Source: Nelumbo lutea
Taxonomy: Eukaryota; Streptophyta; Magnoliopsida; Proteales; Nelumbonaceae
Direction of reading: 5' to 3'
Length of the DNA stretch: 64,000 bases
NCBI GenBank assembly: GCA_022828595.1
Contig: JAKGHH010000005.1
Coordinates: forward strand, 29,772,193 to 29,836,192
Shown here: positions 21,052 to 33,652 of the stretch, piece after piece
Layout of the letters: the number at the start of each line of letters is the position of its first letter
Numbering within the stretch: position 1 is the first letter of the stretch
Notes under the pieces: model-generated
What the model was told of the DNA's origin: nothing
Seen by the model: only the letters and a program-made list of their open reading frames with translations
Databases searched by the model: none
Translations under genes and position numbers: made by a program

Positions 21052-22640
21052 AAACCAAACAGAGCATAATGGTCTTTAGTTGTTATGATCTTTGAACTAG
21101 CCAATTCATAGGTTGTCTCTTTGTAGGCTTACAACATCAGCTTTAGCATTGTTATTCTAATTTCCAAGGTTCCTAGATTCTTCTAATTTTGGAAGGTTTG
21201 AAAACAGCCCTTTCCAATATTGGTGCTGATAGAACTAGAAAGGCTTGGATTGCCATGTAAATGGCTAAGTGATAAAAGCCAAAGATCTTTCTGGCAAGAA
21301 ATATATATTTTAGTCAAAAGAAAGTAGTGTAAATATAGAATTGTAGATACATTCAGTTTTTTATATACATTTTTAATATCTATGTGTGTAAAAATGATTT
21401 TGATATTCCACACTTATTTTTTGTTTAATATGATAAATATATGATATTCTATAAGTTTCCAATTGCTTTATTTTGTAAAATTTATGTACTTCTTTCATTT
21501 TTGTCTTTTTATATTTTATTAATTTTTTACTATTTAATTATGACATTAAAGGTTGATAAATTTGACTGAAAAGTTGAACTATTGATCTCTGCCAAATAAG
21601 AAAATAATTTCATTTTTTGTCAATTTTAAATTATGTATTTCATTTTCTTCATCAATAAAAATATAATTCATGTTTATTATACTTATTTTGTAATTTGATT
21701 AATAAAAATATCATAATTGTGTCTATGTTTTCCTATACTTTTTTAATTTTCTATATTTATTTCTATTTTAAATTTTTTATTATCTGATTGTGACTTCATG
21801 GATTGACCAATTTGATTCATATGGTTTAATTGCTTAGTCACCACTTGGATAAAGAATGGTTTTGTTTTTTAGTTCATTTTAAAACATATGGGTATATATT
21901 GTTAAAAGCATTGGACATATATTTAATTAGTAGCATTATTAATAAAAAAATAATTTAAATATAAGATTTAATATGAGAATGGAAGTTAATACCTTAAATA
22001 TAAGACTTAATGAAATGGAATTAAATCAGGTGAAAAGCAATAATTGAAATTACATTTTCAACCATCGTAATTAGAGATGGACTAAATACACAAATATGAA
22101 CATTTTAGTCAAAAAAATTGCACACTCTGATTCCTACTTTTAATAATAGTATAGACTTTTTGTTTAATATGATGGATATACAATACAATAGATTATCAAC
22201 ATTCCAGTTTTTCTAAAAAAAATTCTTCAGAAATTCTCTATATTCTATCTCCATCTTTTCAATTTTTGTATTTTTATCATTTGTGTGATATGACAAATTA
22301 TCTATCAAACATCACTATTGAAACTAAGAAATCATAATCCGATTACACGCCAAATTTCATAATTAGACTTGCAAGATTAACCATTAAATCTTCTTTTTGA
22401 TGATCCAAATTTAAAAAGCTAATAAAAGGTCAATTCCACACCCCGTAACTAAGAGTGCAACTCAAACCATCCCAAATTAGCATTTTACACTACTTTAGCC
22501 TTGGCCTTTATAGACTAGACTCATTCAAATTTTGACAAAATTCCAACCTGAGCAGTGAGCCCATCCGAGTTGCATTTCTACCTATAATCACCATTCTTAG
22601 GGCAAACCTCACCACTATCCTCAAAACACCGAAATCAAAC
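21052..22640. other. AT-rich non-coding sequence
   Basis: No gene, RNA or clear TE boundary was found. Several weakly similar A/T-rich paragraphs (for example 'gtttaatatgatRRata' at 21423 and 22161) suggest an old duplicated repeat. Confidence 0.3.
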
Positions 22641-23640
22641 CACAACACAAGCCCAGACCCGAAGATCTCTCAAATCTACTATTAATCTTGACATGTTTCA
22701 ATCCCATAACCTTGATCAAACATCGTTCACACCCTTGTCACCCATTCAGATCCAAATTCGAAAGATATCACCCCTTTTGACCTTAGATTTCATTTCAACT
22801 AATTAGTTGAAACCCCTAAACCTTAAAGCTACCCACTCACAAAACATCAAACCCGTTAGGCCATGTCACTAGACCTAAGAACCCAAATAGCCTAAGTTCC
22901 ATTTCAAAATACCTATTTGACCAATTAATTTTAACCTTGTACCTTTATTGTAACCAAACCACCAATCTTGTTCACTCGATTGAAGATTGGTCTTTTCCTT
23001 CAGATTCCACTCACCTTAAAATATCCACTATGTTTCAATCAGGATCTTCCATAGTTGATCCCCCATTAAGACAAGATTCTATTTCAACCTTTTCCATTGA
23101 CAAAAACCTTCAACCTTAAATCCCTCTTTCCCAAATTATTCTAGACTAATCAGATATCACCATTGAACTCCAAGCAAATAAAAACATTCACCCATAAACT
23201 TTCACCCAAATTTTCTTTATTTAACCCCAGATCAAACTAAGATTCCATTCCAACATTTTCCATTAACCAAAGCCATTAAACCTTAGATCTGCCTTTACCA
23301 GATCACTTTGGACTACCTAAATGCCGTCATTGAATTTCAAACACTTAGAAACATCCCTCCATTAAATTTCATAAAAAATATTCCTCATATGACCCCATCC
23401 CCGTAAGTAGATCGAAACTCTTATTCTACCATTTAGACACCTCTTTTGGATCAATCAAATGCCACCATTGAATTCCAAGCACAAAATATCCACCCATTAA
23501 ATTTCATAGAAAAAATATTTATCATTTGACTAACTATCAAGATTTCATTTCAACATTCATTACTACCAAAACACTTAAATTCTGAATATACCACTCATAC
23601 ACCCATTTGGGCCAATTCATTGGTTGAAGGCCAAAATGTG
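22640..23640. repeat. Diverged satellite-like repeat, block 1
   Basis: Paragraphs built on 'caccattgaattccaagcac', 'catccacccattaaatttca' and 'aagattccatttcaacattttccatt' recur with a period of roughly 140-170 bp. The CATTGAA key word is near 23161, 23328 and 23466. Copies are substantially diverged. A second block of the same vocabulary occurs at 28500-28990. Confidence 0.6.
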
Positions 23641-23719
23641 CTTTCATGATAGAAAACTCGCCAAGTTAGGTTTTCACAATTGAAGTCTTTCAGTCATAAA
23701 TGCACTTAAATATGTTAAA

Positions 23720-26700
23720 GAAATTTACCATGAAAAGAGGTTGCAAGAGGAAGAAAGATAGAAGAAGGTAGTGTGGCTCCAAATGGGTCGAAACCCTTTA
23801 GATTTGAAGCAATGTAGTGTACAAACCCCAATATTGAGGGTGGAACATTGATCTTGATGGTTCTAGAGCGATCCAATTTATCAAAAAGAGAAATAACCTT
23901 GCAAAAAAGTTGAAAGAGTGGAATAAGAAACACTTTGGAGACATATTAAAAAAGAGAGAGAGAGAGAAATTAATGGAGAGGTTGAAAATAGTGCAGCCTG
24001 AGTTGCAAGAGAATCCAATGAATACTACCCTCAATAATTTGGAGTGCACCCTCTAGAAACTATTTGATAAAATCATAGAGTGTGAAGAAACTTACTGGGC
24101 TCAAAAAGCAAGGATAAAATGGATTAAATCAAGGATAGAAATAATAAATTCTTCCACACGACGGCCACCATCAGGAAGTACCATAATAAAATTGTTAAGA
24201 ATGAGATGGGAAATTGGGCTTGTAATAGCTTTGACATTGCAAATGTTTTTACCAGAATGTATGATCAAAGATATCAGACTGGTGGTACAAGAGATATTGA
24301 TGAGTTCATTGATGGTGTTGATAACTATATCACTGAGGAGAAAAATGCTCAATTAATTCACCCAGTAAAAAATACTGAAATAAGAGAAGCGCTTGAAACC
24401 ATCAAAGATCTGAAAGCTCCAGGTCCAGATGGTCTCAATGCCCTTTTCCTTAAAAAATTTTGGCATATCATAGGGGATTCGGTTTGTAGTGTTATAAAAA
24501 CTTTCTTTCACAATGGAAAATTGTGTAGTATATTGAATCAAACTTTTATTACTCTCATCCCAAAGAAGAAGAATCCAGAGATGGTAAATGACTATAGACC
24601 AATTAGTTTATGTAATGTCATTTATAAAACTATTTCTAAAATCCTAGTAAGTAGGATTAAAGTATTTTAGATGACATCATCTTTCCTTATCAAAGTGTTT
24701 TTATTCCTAATAAGCATTTAAATGATAATATTCTTATTGCTAATGAGATGATTCACTCCATGAGAAAGAAGAAAGGGGCTTCTCGAACCATGGCTTGTAA
24801 AATAGACATGGAAAAAGCCTATGACAAGCTTGAGTGGGAATTCATAGAGAGGGCGCTTTGGAAATTTGGTTTTCATGAGAAATGGGTTGCATGGGTGATG
24901 GAATGTACCAAAACAGTATCATATCAAATTTTAATTAATGGAAGTCCTACCACTGAGTTCAAACCCGGTAAGGGTATCAAATAAGGAGATCCCCTTTTTC
25001 CTTACATTTTTGTGCTTTGCGTAGGATCTCTATAAAAAAAAAGGATTTGGAAGCTGCTACAAACAAACAGCACATTGGAATCAAGGATTTAATAGGCAGG
25101 CCAAAGATTCCTATTTTATAGTTTGCAGATGATTACATAATTTTTGCTTGTACCACCATTCCAGCATGTGTGAAAACTAAAGAAATTTTGGTAAACTATG
25201 CTAATGCATCTGGACAGAGCCCAAATTTTTTGAAATCTTCTATCTTATTTCTTGTTTTCAAAAGATATTCCCCAGTGATTTCAAAATATGCTCTCCAAAA
25301 TGCTTAGGATTCTTGTGGAAGCTAGCCCAAAAAACTACTTGGGGACTCCCATAATCAACAGTAGAGTTACAAAGAATACTTTTGAATATATCAAACAAAG
25401 ATTAGCAAATTGGAAAAAGAATGGAAGGTTAACTTTAATAATTTCAGCTTCCAATATGATGCCTCAGTTTATAATGAGACCCTTCAAGATTCCAAAAAAT
25501 ACCATTAATGACCTTGTTAAAATTCAGCAAGGTTTTCTTTAATCTAATTCAAATGGTTGGAGGCCCTTGCACCTAATGAAATGGGAAAGAGTTTGCAAAC
25601 CCAAAAGATGTGGGGGAATGGGTATAAGGAATCTTTTTTGGTCGATGAGGCACACATGGAAAAACTTGGGTGGAAATTATTAAAAGAGGAAAATAACCTT
25701 TGGGTTCAAGTGGTTAGAAATAAATATTTAAAAAGAGAGGACTTTTGGATTGTCAAACTCAAAAAAAGTGTTTCTTGGGCCTGGAGAGGGATTCTTCCAT
25801 CTAGAGACCTTGTGTCAAAAGGGATAAGATGGAATGTGGGGAATGGGGAATCCGTTAAATTTTGGTAGGACAATTGGGTGTTTTGAATTCCACTTTTAGA
25901 AACAGATAATAGAAATAATACTGAGGAGGTCACTTGTCTAGTTTCAGACATGATAGATCAAGAGAGATGGTGCTGGAAAGAACAAAAGATTCTCTCAATG
26001 GTGCTGAATCGAATTTGGCAGCAATCCTAAAGGCAATTTCACCATAAGGTCAACCTATATGTTGAAGTGTTCTTTGTTGAATAAAGAAGAAAATTCAACC
26101 AAATGGCTCTTAAACATTTGGAATATAAAGTTCCCCCCGAAATTGAAAACCCTTTTATACCTTATAAACAATTGACTTTCCACCAGAAGCCTTCTTAGGA
26201 AAAGGGGAGCAAAAATTGATGGGGATTGCAAATTTTGTGGAGAGGAAGAGGATACACTACATGCTTTTAGGGAGTGTTCCTTTACTAAGCAAATATGGCA
26301 AGTGATTAATCCGTTCCTAGAGGACTCAGAGGTGTGCAATCTAAATATGATGGGTTGGTGGATTAAAATAAGCAAAGGGAAAGAAGGAACAATTGGACAA
26401 GAGAAAGAAAAAATCATTTGTACTTTGTGGGAAATATGGAAAAATAGAAATCAGAAAGTGTTCAAGAAAGTGGCTGCCCCACCTTAATTAGTTATTGACA
26501 AGGCCCTTAATCTATTTAGATAATACACTGAAAAGCATGTTGAGACCAATATTGACAAAGTGGATAAATCTTGGAAGACAATTATTTGGAAATCTCCCAA
26601 TATCAATCATATCAAGATCAACTTTGATGCATCTAGGAATGGGGAGGGTTTTTGCTCAATTGCGAGCATTGCTAGTGGTCATTTTGGGAAAGTCTTAGAC

Positions 26701-27119
26701 ATCAAGGTTTATAATCTTGGCATTGCTTCAATTAACATTGCAGAAACTTGGGCAGCTTGGGAAGCCCATAATTTAGCCTGGAATTTTAGAGATTATCCTA
26801 TCATTATCGAAGGTGATTCCAACCATGTCATTTCTTGTCTCAAGCAGAAGATCCCTGCTCATTGAAAGATAAGACACATTATCAAGAACTGCATCAAGCG
26901 AAAGGACGAGTTTCGAAGAGATCTGGCATATAGGCATATCTACTGAGAGGCAAACCAGGCGATTGATTGGCTAGCACACAAAGCTCTATCTTCTCCAATA
27001 GAATCTGTTAATCTTAGTTTAGCTTCTCTTCCTCCCCCTCTTTTTTCTATTTGCGTTGTTGATGTTTGGGGACGTGCTCCCCCCGTCTCATGTAGCCCCT
27101 TTTGGTTCTATCAAAAAAA
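23720..27119 (+). pseudogene. 5'-truncated LINE (L1-type) ORF2: linker, RT, zinc knuckle, RNase H
   Basis: It starts inside the linker (RFEAM, CTNPNIE) and runs to the 3' end. RT motifs in order: IREALETIKDLKAPGPDG (24380), FITLIPKKKNPEMVNDYRPI (24545) with SLCNVIYKTISKILVSRI, MACKIDMEKAYDKLEWEF (24790), FADDYIIFA (25125, the catalytic FADD), then WRGILPSRDLVSKGIRWNVG (25780). The zf-RVT knuckle CKFCGEEEDTLHAFREC follows at 26228. The RNase H domain at 26560-26960 retains INFDAS, AETWAAWEA, EGDSNHVI and IDWLAHKA. It ends with a proline-rich tail and a short A-run near 27111-27119. Endonuclease and ORF1 are missing, and stops and frameshifts split it into many pieces. It interrupts the satellite-like block. 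Confidence 0.9.
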
Positions 27120-27559
27120 AGTCTTGATTGTTTGATATCCTTACTAAGTCCTTGGTCAATGGAAAAAGTATAAAATGCTTTTGGGTACAAAAGTTAACCT
27201 TGCCCCGACAGGAGATGACTCTTAGAATAAACTAAACTAAGATGGGTGCTAAGAGTCGACTCATGAACGTTAGGACTTGACTCATGGACCTTAGAAACCG
27301 ACCCATGAAAAATCAAATTTGTTAAGTTATAAATTGTTCATATTTGATCTATGAAGGATCGTATATGCATTTTTTGAAATTTGTAATTTCAAAACTGTAA
27401 GCATACAACCAACTCCTATAAAATTTGATCAAATGGATGGTTTAATCAACATCAAAGTTTGACCATGTAGATGGTGTAACCAACACCAAAGAAAACCGAA
27501 AGTTTAATTATTAAGGTGAATAGTGGAGTAAAAATTTTTAAGGGAGCATTAAGGAGTGG
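27120..27559. other. AT-rich spacer
   Basis: No gene seen. Short repeated words ('gacccatgaa', 'gactcatggacc' near 27258-27310) suggest local duplication. Confidence 0.3.
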
Positions 27560-27570
27560 ATGTAGGTTGG

Positions 27571-27751
27571 CAGGGGCAGAGCCAGGAATGGGAAAAACCT
27601 AAAATGGATGGGAAGGGGGAGAATAGCCATGGACGGGCCATTGGGGTGGGAGAAGGGAGGGGAAAAATATACATGGAAAGGAATAATATAAGTGGGGATT
27701 TTTGGGCAATAGGGGGCACCATGGCTCCCCCAAATCCCCCTCCCTCCACCC
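27571..27751. mobile_element. Small GC-rich insertion with an 11-bp target duplication
   Basis: The exact direct repeat ATGTAGGTTGG flanks it (27560-27570 and 27752-27762). The inserted 181 bp begins CAGGGGCAGAGCCAGG and ends CCCCTCCCTCCACCC. It is purine-rich at the left and C-rich at the right and has no clear inverted repeat. The start resembles 'ggggcRgagcca' ends of small plant DNA elements. The duplication length would fit a MULE or a retroposed fragment; the class is unassigned. Confidence 0.65.
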
Positions 27752-27762
27752 ATGTAGGTTGG

Positions 27763-28499
27763 AAGAGATAAGAGAGCCAAACCACCATAAATATTGTGCA
27801 TACTGGTCTCTTACCTTTATGCATTTTTCACTCCCAAACTCATTATCAACATTTAAGTCACACTATTAAGTAAGCTCAAAGTTACAAGAAGATATATTAA
27901 GCAACATTCTCTATGTTGCATGTAAAAATCTTGAAATATCAACATATTGATATATCAAGTTTGATAAATATATTTGTTGGCAACTATAACTCATCAAATA
28001 CATTAATTGTTTATACCAATATTTTTGAACATTGTTGATGGATGGTCAGACCGTTCGGCTTGGGAATCATCTACGCAACCAGTTCCATTTTACCCTAAAC
28101 ATGGTCATTGGCCAAAAGTTGTTGAATTAGTCAACAATCCGGTAACCCGGGTGGTTGAATCATCAACCCATTAAATGGTTTTTGATTATTTTTTTAATTC
28201 TAATTATTTCTTTAATTTTTTATTTTTTCATTGGAACGCATTGTCCATTCGAACCATCTACCCAAAAACCAATGACCAGAATGGTTCCAGTTCCGAGTCA
28301 GTTTTTAAAACCTTGGCTTTTAATTAAAGCTAAATATGTTCACTTAATATTCAAAGTGATTTTATTTAATATCTATTTTTTTGTTAGTATAGAAATCACA
28401 AATTAAATCAGTAGCTATCGAATAATATAATATAAGGGGAAAGAAGTTAAAAGTAATAGAAAAATAACTTTAGCCGATGGATTAGCCATTTGTGCAACA
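27763..28499. other. Spacer with a possible GGACCGG-type MITE relic
   Basis: At about 28020-28315 there are words such as GGTCAGACCG, AACCCGGGTGGTTGAATC and TTTTTAAAACC near the right end. They resemble the element at 42622-42897. The ends are too eroded for a target duplication. Nothing else was seen. Confidence 0.35.
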
Positions 28500-28990
28500 C
28501 AATCAAGCACCACCATTGAATTCTAAACACTTGGAAACATCCACTAATTATATGTCACCATAATATCATTCATTTGACACCTCATTCAGGTGCCAGATAG
28601 TGTACTAAGTAAAGTCTAAATAGTTTGTAGCAAAGGCCTAGGATCAAGCCCCACCTTCACCTGAGCTGAGGAGATCTACCACTTTGAAACCCTTCTAGAC
28701 CAATTAGACATTACCACTGAATTCTATGTACTTAAAAACATCAACACATAAAATTCTATCATAAGCCTCCATTTAATGCTTGTTTAAACCAAGATTCCCT
28801 TTACCCTCTCTAGCCCCTAAATATCCACAATAAATAATTTTTAAACTACACAAACTTCACAATCTAGATACCCTAAAAACATTGACCAACTAAATTTCAC
28901 TAAAAAAATACCCTTATTTTCCCTTCCAATTAAACAAGATTCCAATTCAAAACCTATCATTGACTAAACCTATACTAGTGGTTCCATGCA
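28500..28990. repeat. Diverged satellite-like repeat, block 2
   Basis: 'caccattgaattctaaacac' (28511) and 'taccactgaattctatgtac' (28712) and accompanying words match block 1 at 22640-23640. The LINE at 23720-27119 and the small insertion at 27571 lie between the blocks. Together they look like one decayed array that was split. Confidence 0.55.
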
Positions 28991-29829
28991 CTATAATAAC
29001 ATTTTAGAATTCATCTTGCCCTCCCATTTAGGATCTTAGGAATCCTTCATTAAGAAGGAATCTCCTATATTTCTCCTTCAAATATAAATTACCATAAATA
29101 CCCCCATACTCTCAATTCAAGAACCCCAAAATGCCCCTATAAAAATAGATGATGCAGATTAGGATAAAAACATGGGATGTACCTTGTTTATCAACATTAT
29201 GTCTATATATCGTTTTTGTAGTAAGATCCCAAATAGTTGTTTTGGATAGCTTCATAGTTGATTTGGGTCTAAGGGTATTTTCATCAATGTATAATTGAGA
29301 TTCTAATAAGGGTAATTGGAAGCATCTCTATTCGATTTGGGTCCCTTAAAATTTTTTGTAATTAAATTTGTCTTTGGGAGGATTATTTAAAACTGCTTTT
29401 GCTTTCAAGGGGTTTCATTCGAGGGAGCATTCTAGGGGCTTGTGTGTAAATATCTTAGTTGACTTCCCCAATAGGCTATATTGAATTTTATAAAAAATAA
29501 ATGGTTGTTTCCGTGGAGGTATTTTTGGTTTTTCTCTTGTTTAATTTGTGGCTCAACACTCTAGCTAGGGTTTTCAAACATTGAGAGCTTGAGTTGTGAG
29601 GATTTTAACCCCTTGGGCACCTTTTCAGTCCTTCTATCACTGCAAGTCCCATGTAATAGGCCACCTCGATGCCATTACATCAAGTTCAATTTTAAAATTT
29701 ATGGATATCTAGTTTGTTTTTGTGGTTTTAAGTTTAGTATTATTTTTTCTAATGTTGTTCACATGAAGTGTTGCATATATCTTACTTGCTTTATACCTCT
29801 ATTTCTTTTTGTATTTTTCTTAAATCAAT
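28991..29829 (+). mobile_element. Probable LTR or leader of the gypsy element
   Basis: AT-rich sequence immediately upstream of the gag start. Ordinarily the 5' LTR and primer-binding site would be here, and phrases such as 'ctagctagggttttcaaacattgagagc' fit an LTR leader. I could not identify TG/CA ends or a primer-binding site. Confidence 0.35.
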
Positions 29830-31810
29830 ATGGCTACAAAATGTGCACATGATATGTGTGGTAGATGACTTTAAGAGGATCTAGAAGGGATGTAGGAACA
29901 AATTGAGCATCTTACTCAACTTGTAACCCAAAATATTACTAGAGATGGTGATAAAGTAAGTGATTTGGGCCTAGAAAGGAAAATGCAAGCTCCTAGAATT
30001 GGCAAACAATCGATTGGCATTATTTACAGAGAATCAAGTGAAGACATTGAGTGGTCTAAGGAAGACTCTTATGAAAGAAATAAAACTAGTGCTAAGAAGA
30101 TCAAATAATGCAAGCTTTGCAATCCAATCAGAATCATAGTTTTCAACTTCATACCAATGAGTTTAATGGTGTGTTAGAACCTGAGGTTTTTTCTAAATTA
30201 ATTAGACAACAACAAGATAATTATTTTGATTGTAAGGAAATGAATTAATGGAGAAAGAAATATGAAGTTTGTAAAAGCAAGGATTCATAGGACAACATTG
30301 GATTGGTAGAAGAGTTATCAAATTACAAAGAAGGGAAAGGATAAAGAAAAGTTAGTTCTTGGGGAAGAACAAAGTAGAAACTGAAATAACAATTTTTAGT
30401 ACTAGACTATAGGTAAAATATTTTACCAAAATGTGTAAATTTTAAAGCAACATGAAAAATGTGTAAAGGAGTGTACAAAAGAGTTTAATAAACTAACTCA
30501 CTAGAGCAATATGATATAAAAAGGAACAACAAAATGCTAGTAGATATATCAATGGCCTAAGATTGCCAATACAAGATCAAAACGGTTTTCACTTTCTGCA
30601 TAAAGGAAGCATATCCATTAGCTTTAAAGGAAGCTTGATTAAGTCTAAGATTAAGACAAAAAAAATTAAGTGTTTTTCAAGGTGCATCATCGTCAGTAAA
30701 TCAAAGTTTCGGTGCTAATAAGGGACATATAACCATCCAAAGATGACCTACAGCTCAAGAAACCTCAAATGCAACAAAGAGAAATACTACCTAATGACTA
30801 GTGATGTAGTACTCCACAATTGCACATCAAGAACTACTACCTAATGACTAGTTGAGTAGTGGAAATCTTATGTTTCAAGAGATGGTGGACAAGTTGTTGC
30901 TAAAAACTATTGAATACCCCTAGCTATATCACAATTTTTGGTTCAACAAAAGAAATGGATAGTTTCTTATAAGTGCCTTACTAATTTCTCTATTGGTAAG
31001 ACATTTAAAGAATATATTTGCTATGATGTTGTCTCAATGGATGCATACTATGTTCTCTTGGAATGCCCAAGGTAGTATGGCCATAAGACTATTCATTATG
31101 GAGATAAGAATACACATAGCTTTGTAAAATATGATAAAAAGATAATGCTTAAATCAATACAAATTGATTCCTTTCTAAAGAAACAAACTAAGCCAACTAC
31201 TATCCTCTTTTACTTTAAATAAATTGGTTCAAGACGATAGGGGTTAAGCTATTATTTATGTGTTGGTTAGCAAGGAAATTAGCAAAAGAAAAACTATTCC
31301 AAAGAATGTGTGGAGATTGTACTTCAGGGATATGCATATGCAATTCCTAAAGAATATGCAATATCACATAGATCTGATGCTGAGAACAGCATTACCTAAC
31401 TTAACCCACTACAAAATGAGTCTTAAGGAGTACATGGAGCTTAAGGTATAGTAACAAAGTTGTTAAAGAAGTTGATCCATGAAGGATTAAATCTATATGT
31501 ACTATACTAGCTTTGCTTATGCCAATGAAAGATGATAATTAGCATATGTGTATTAACGGTCATGTCATCAAAAACATTATCACTAAATACAGATCTCCCA
31601 TACACTATCTTAATGACATATTAAAAACATTAATTGGTTCACAAGCCTTTTTTAAACATAGATTTAAAGAGCGTACCACCAAATTCATATTTGAGAAAGA
31701 TAATGAGTGAAAAGCTACATTAAGACTATAGAGTGCCTTTATGGGTGGTTATAGGCATACCATTTAGGTTGTCTAATGCCCCTAGAACCTTTAGAGGTTC
31801 CATCCTACAA
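29830..31810 (+). pseudogene. Decayed Ty3/gypsy gag-protease-RT
   Basis: Gag begins MATKCAHDM at 29830 and continues with IEHLTQLVTQNIT (coiled-coil-like) and later VKECTKEFNKLT and YINGLRLPIQDQNGF. A protease-like stretch follows: NFSIGKTFKEYICYDVVSMD then YYVLLECPR (31010-31075), matching the I(C/K)DVVxMDAxxxLLGRPW block of plant gypsy elements. The start of RT is visible: YHIDLMLRTALPNLTHYKMS (31350-31410), NKITIKYRSPIHYLND-like sequence near 31570-31610, and RLSNAP near 31768 (F/L LSNAP motif). Many stops and frameshifts break it, and it ends within RT at about 31810 where a different repeat begins. Confidence 0.78.
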
Positions 31811-32243
31811 GGAAACAAACCCATGTCCAGCCTCGTTCTATACTTGATAATTTTATCAACACAAACCAACTAAATATGAATATGGTATAAGGTCAAAATC
31901 TTGAGTTGATCATATCCATTAATGAAATAATTGATCAAGAAAAGATTGAGTACAGACTCTATAAATCAATAGAAAAGAGAACAGTAAATTAAAAAGAGAA
32001 TACAAAGAAGAAAGAAAAAACACCCAGATTTATGTGGTCCAGCTTGATAACTTACATGAATCCACTAGAAGAGAGAGAAAATTATCCACTATAAGAGGTA
32101 CACAACTAACCTCTATGAAGTCTTACAACAAAATGTTCACTCAACTCTAATCATACATAACTATTGGCTTAAATAAACAAAACACCCAATTCTATCAAAA
32201 TTACATATAGGCTTATATTCCTCTTATAAATATGTACGAGTCC

Positions 32244-32579
32244 TATAGGTGTAAATTGGGTCATGTTGTGTCATCACAACACACGAGCTTGGGTGGGTCA
32301 TGCTTGCCTGTCTCGAAACTCTTCATAGGCCAAGCCCAGCACAGCATGAGGCACGAGCTGAGGTCAGACCATGGGTCAGGCCATAAAAGGCATGATTTTT
32401 AAAAAAGAAATTGAAAAAATAATGAAAAGGTTAAAAGGAATAAATAAGTAGACAAGAATTTGAAAAAGAAATCTTAAAATTTTATTCTATATGAACTTTG
32501 ATGTATCCAATTGTTTATATATGAAATAATAAAATGAAATTAAAAAATGACAATACAATTGGAATAAAATAATATAATA

Positions 32580-32612
<33 letters not shown>

Positions 32613-32732
32613 GGGGTGTGCTGAGCCGCGTCGTGGGTCTATGCCTACCATTTTGTGTTGTGTTGTGCTGACCCACATGCCTCAAAACCCAAGCGCGGCA
32701 CAATAGGAAACACGACCCACTTTACAACTCTA
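32244..32732. mobile_element. hAT-like MITE
   Basis: The ends are TATAGGTGTAAATTGGGTC and, inverted, TAGAGTTGTAAAGTGGGTC (15 of 19 matching). Flanks ACGAGTCC (32236-32243) and ACAAGTAC (32733-32740) agree at 6 of 8. The subterminal regions carry repeated 'ggcacgagc/gggtcRtg' words, as in the complete hAT at 35273, whose ends it shares (TAGAGGTGTAAA type). It is 489 bp, non-coding, with a (TA)n microsatellite at 32588-32611. Confidence 0.78.
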
Positions 32733-32752
32733 ACAAGTACCTTATGCTTTAA

Positions 32753-33074
32753 AGCCCCGTTCACTTTTCAGTAAGTTACTTACCCAGGTAAGTATTTCTT
32801 AGGAAACACTTGTCTAGGTAAGTGCACTTACCCATAAAAGTCCATTATTAGAAGGGGCATTTTTGTCTCATCCAAGTGTTGGCAAGTTTCCCTCAGGTTG
32901 AAATGTTATTTAACCATGCACCCAGGAGATGGGTATCACTTACCTACTTAGGAAAATATTTTTTCCCTTGTCCCCACATAAATCTGAAAACGAACATGAG
33001 TTTCTTGGTCAATAGGAACCAAAATCTCATTGACCAACTTTCCCCCTCTCAAAATCCAAAAACCGAACACCCCC
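32753..33074. mobile_element. PIF/Harbinger-like MITE (probable)
   Basis: The ends AGCCCCGTTCACTTTT and (inverted) GGGGGTGTTCGGTTTT are related, with TAA on both sides (32750-32752 and 33075-33077). The left part contains inverted ACTTACC/GGTAAGT words. It is 322 bp with no ORF of note. The terminal repeats are imperfect. Confidence 0.5.
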
Positions 33075-33077
33075 TAA

Positions 33078-33652
33078 GGACAATACAAATATACCCCTAC
33101 AATCTCTAAAACCTTCTCTATAAGAAAATTCAAATACAACTAAATCGGATATATTTCTCTATATATTCAACAAAGTAATGGGACTTAAAAATTAACTACA
33201 TTCTAATAGGTACTCTATATGTCTCACTTTCTAAGGTAAATGGAAATGCTATATTTGGTTATAGTACTACTTCGAAAAATCACTAGTTAAAGAATGAGCT
33301 CCTAGCAAAAAAAGAAAACAAAATGTACTATTTATAAGCTATTCAAATAATCAATTCCTATAATGAGTTTTGAGCCAAAAAAGGGATTAGCATAAATTCT
33401 AACTTAAAATATGACATTTAGTCTTATGACATTCATCATAATCAATTTCTCTGAATCCATACCAAGCAAAATGCTAATGTCATTGTATTTATGTCATAAT
33501 TCGTTTTTTTTCAAAACTAAAAATTATTTGACAATATGTTGAGAGGTTTTTAACAAGACACAAGAAAATTAGGAGAGGGATAACTATAGATCCAATCCAA
33601 TTATATATATAAACCAGATATTAAAAAAAATGAAAGACAGAGAGAGTGTTTA
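33078..33652. other. Part of the LTR-like unit, no gene
   Basis: AT-rich sequence between two insertions. The first part ('ggacaatacaaatatacccctacaat') reads like LTR leader sequence. No ORF or element boundary is supported. Confidence 0.35.
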
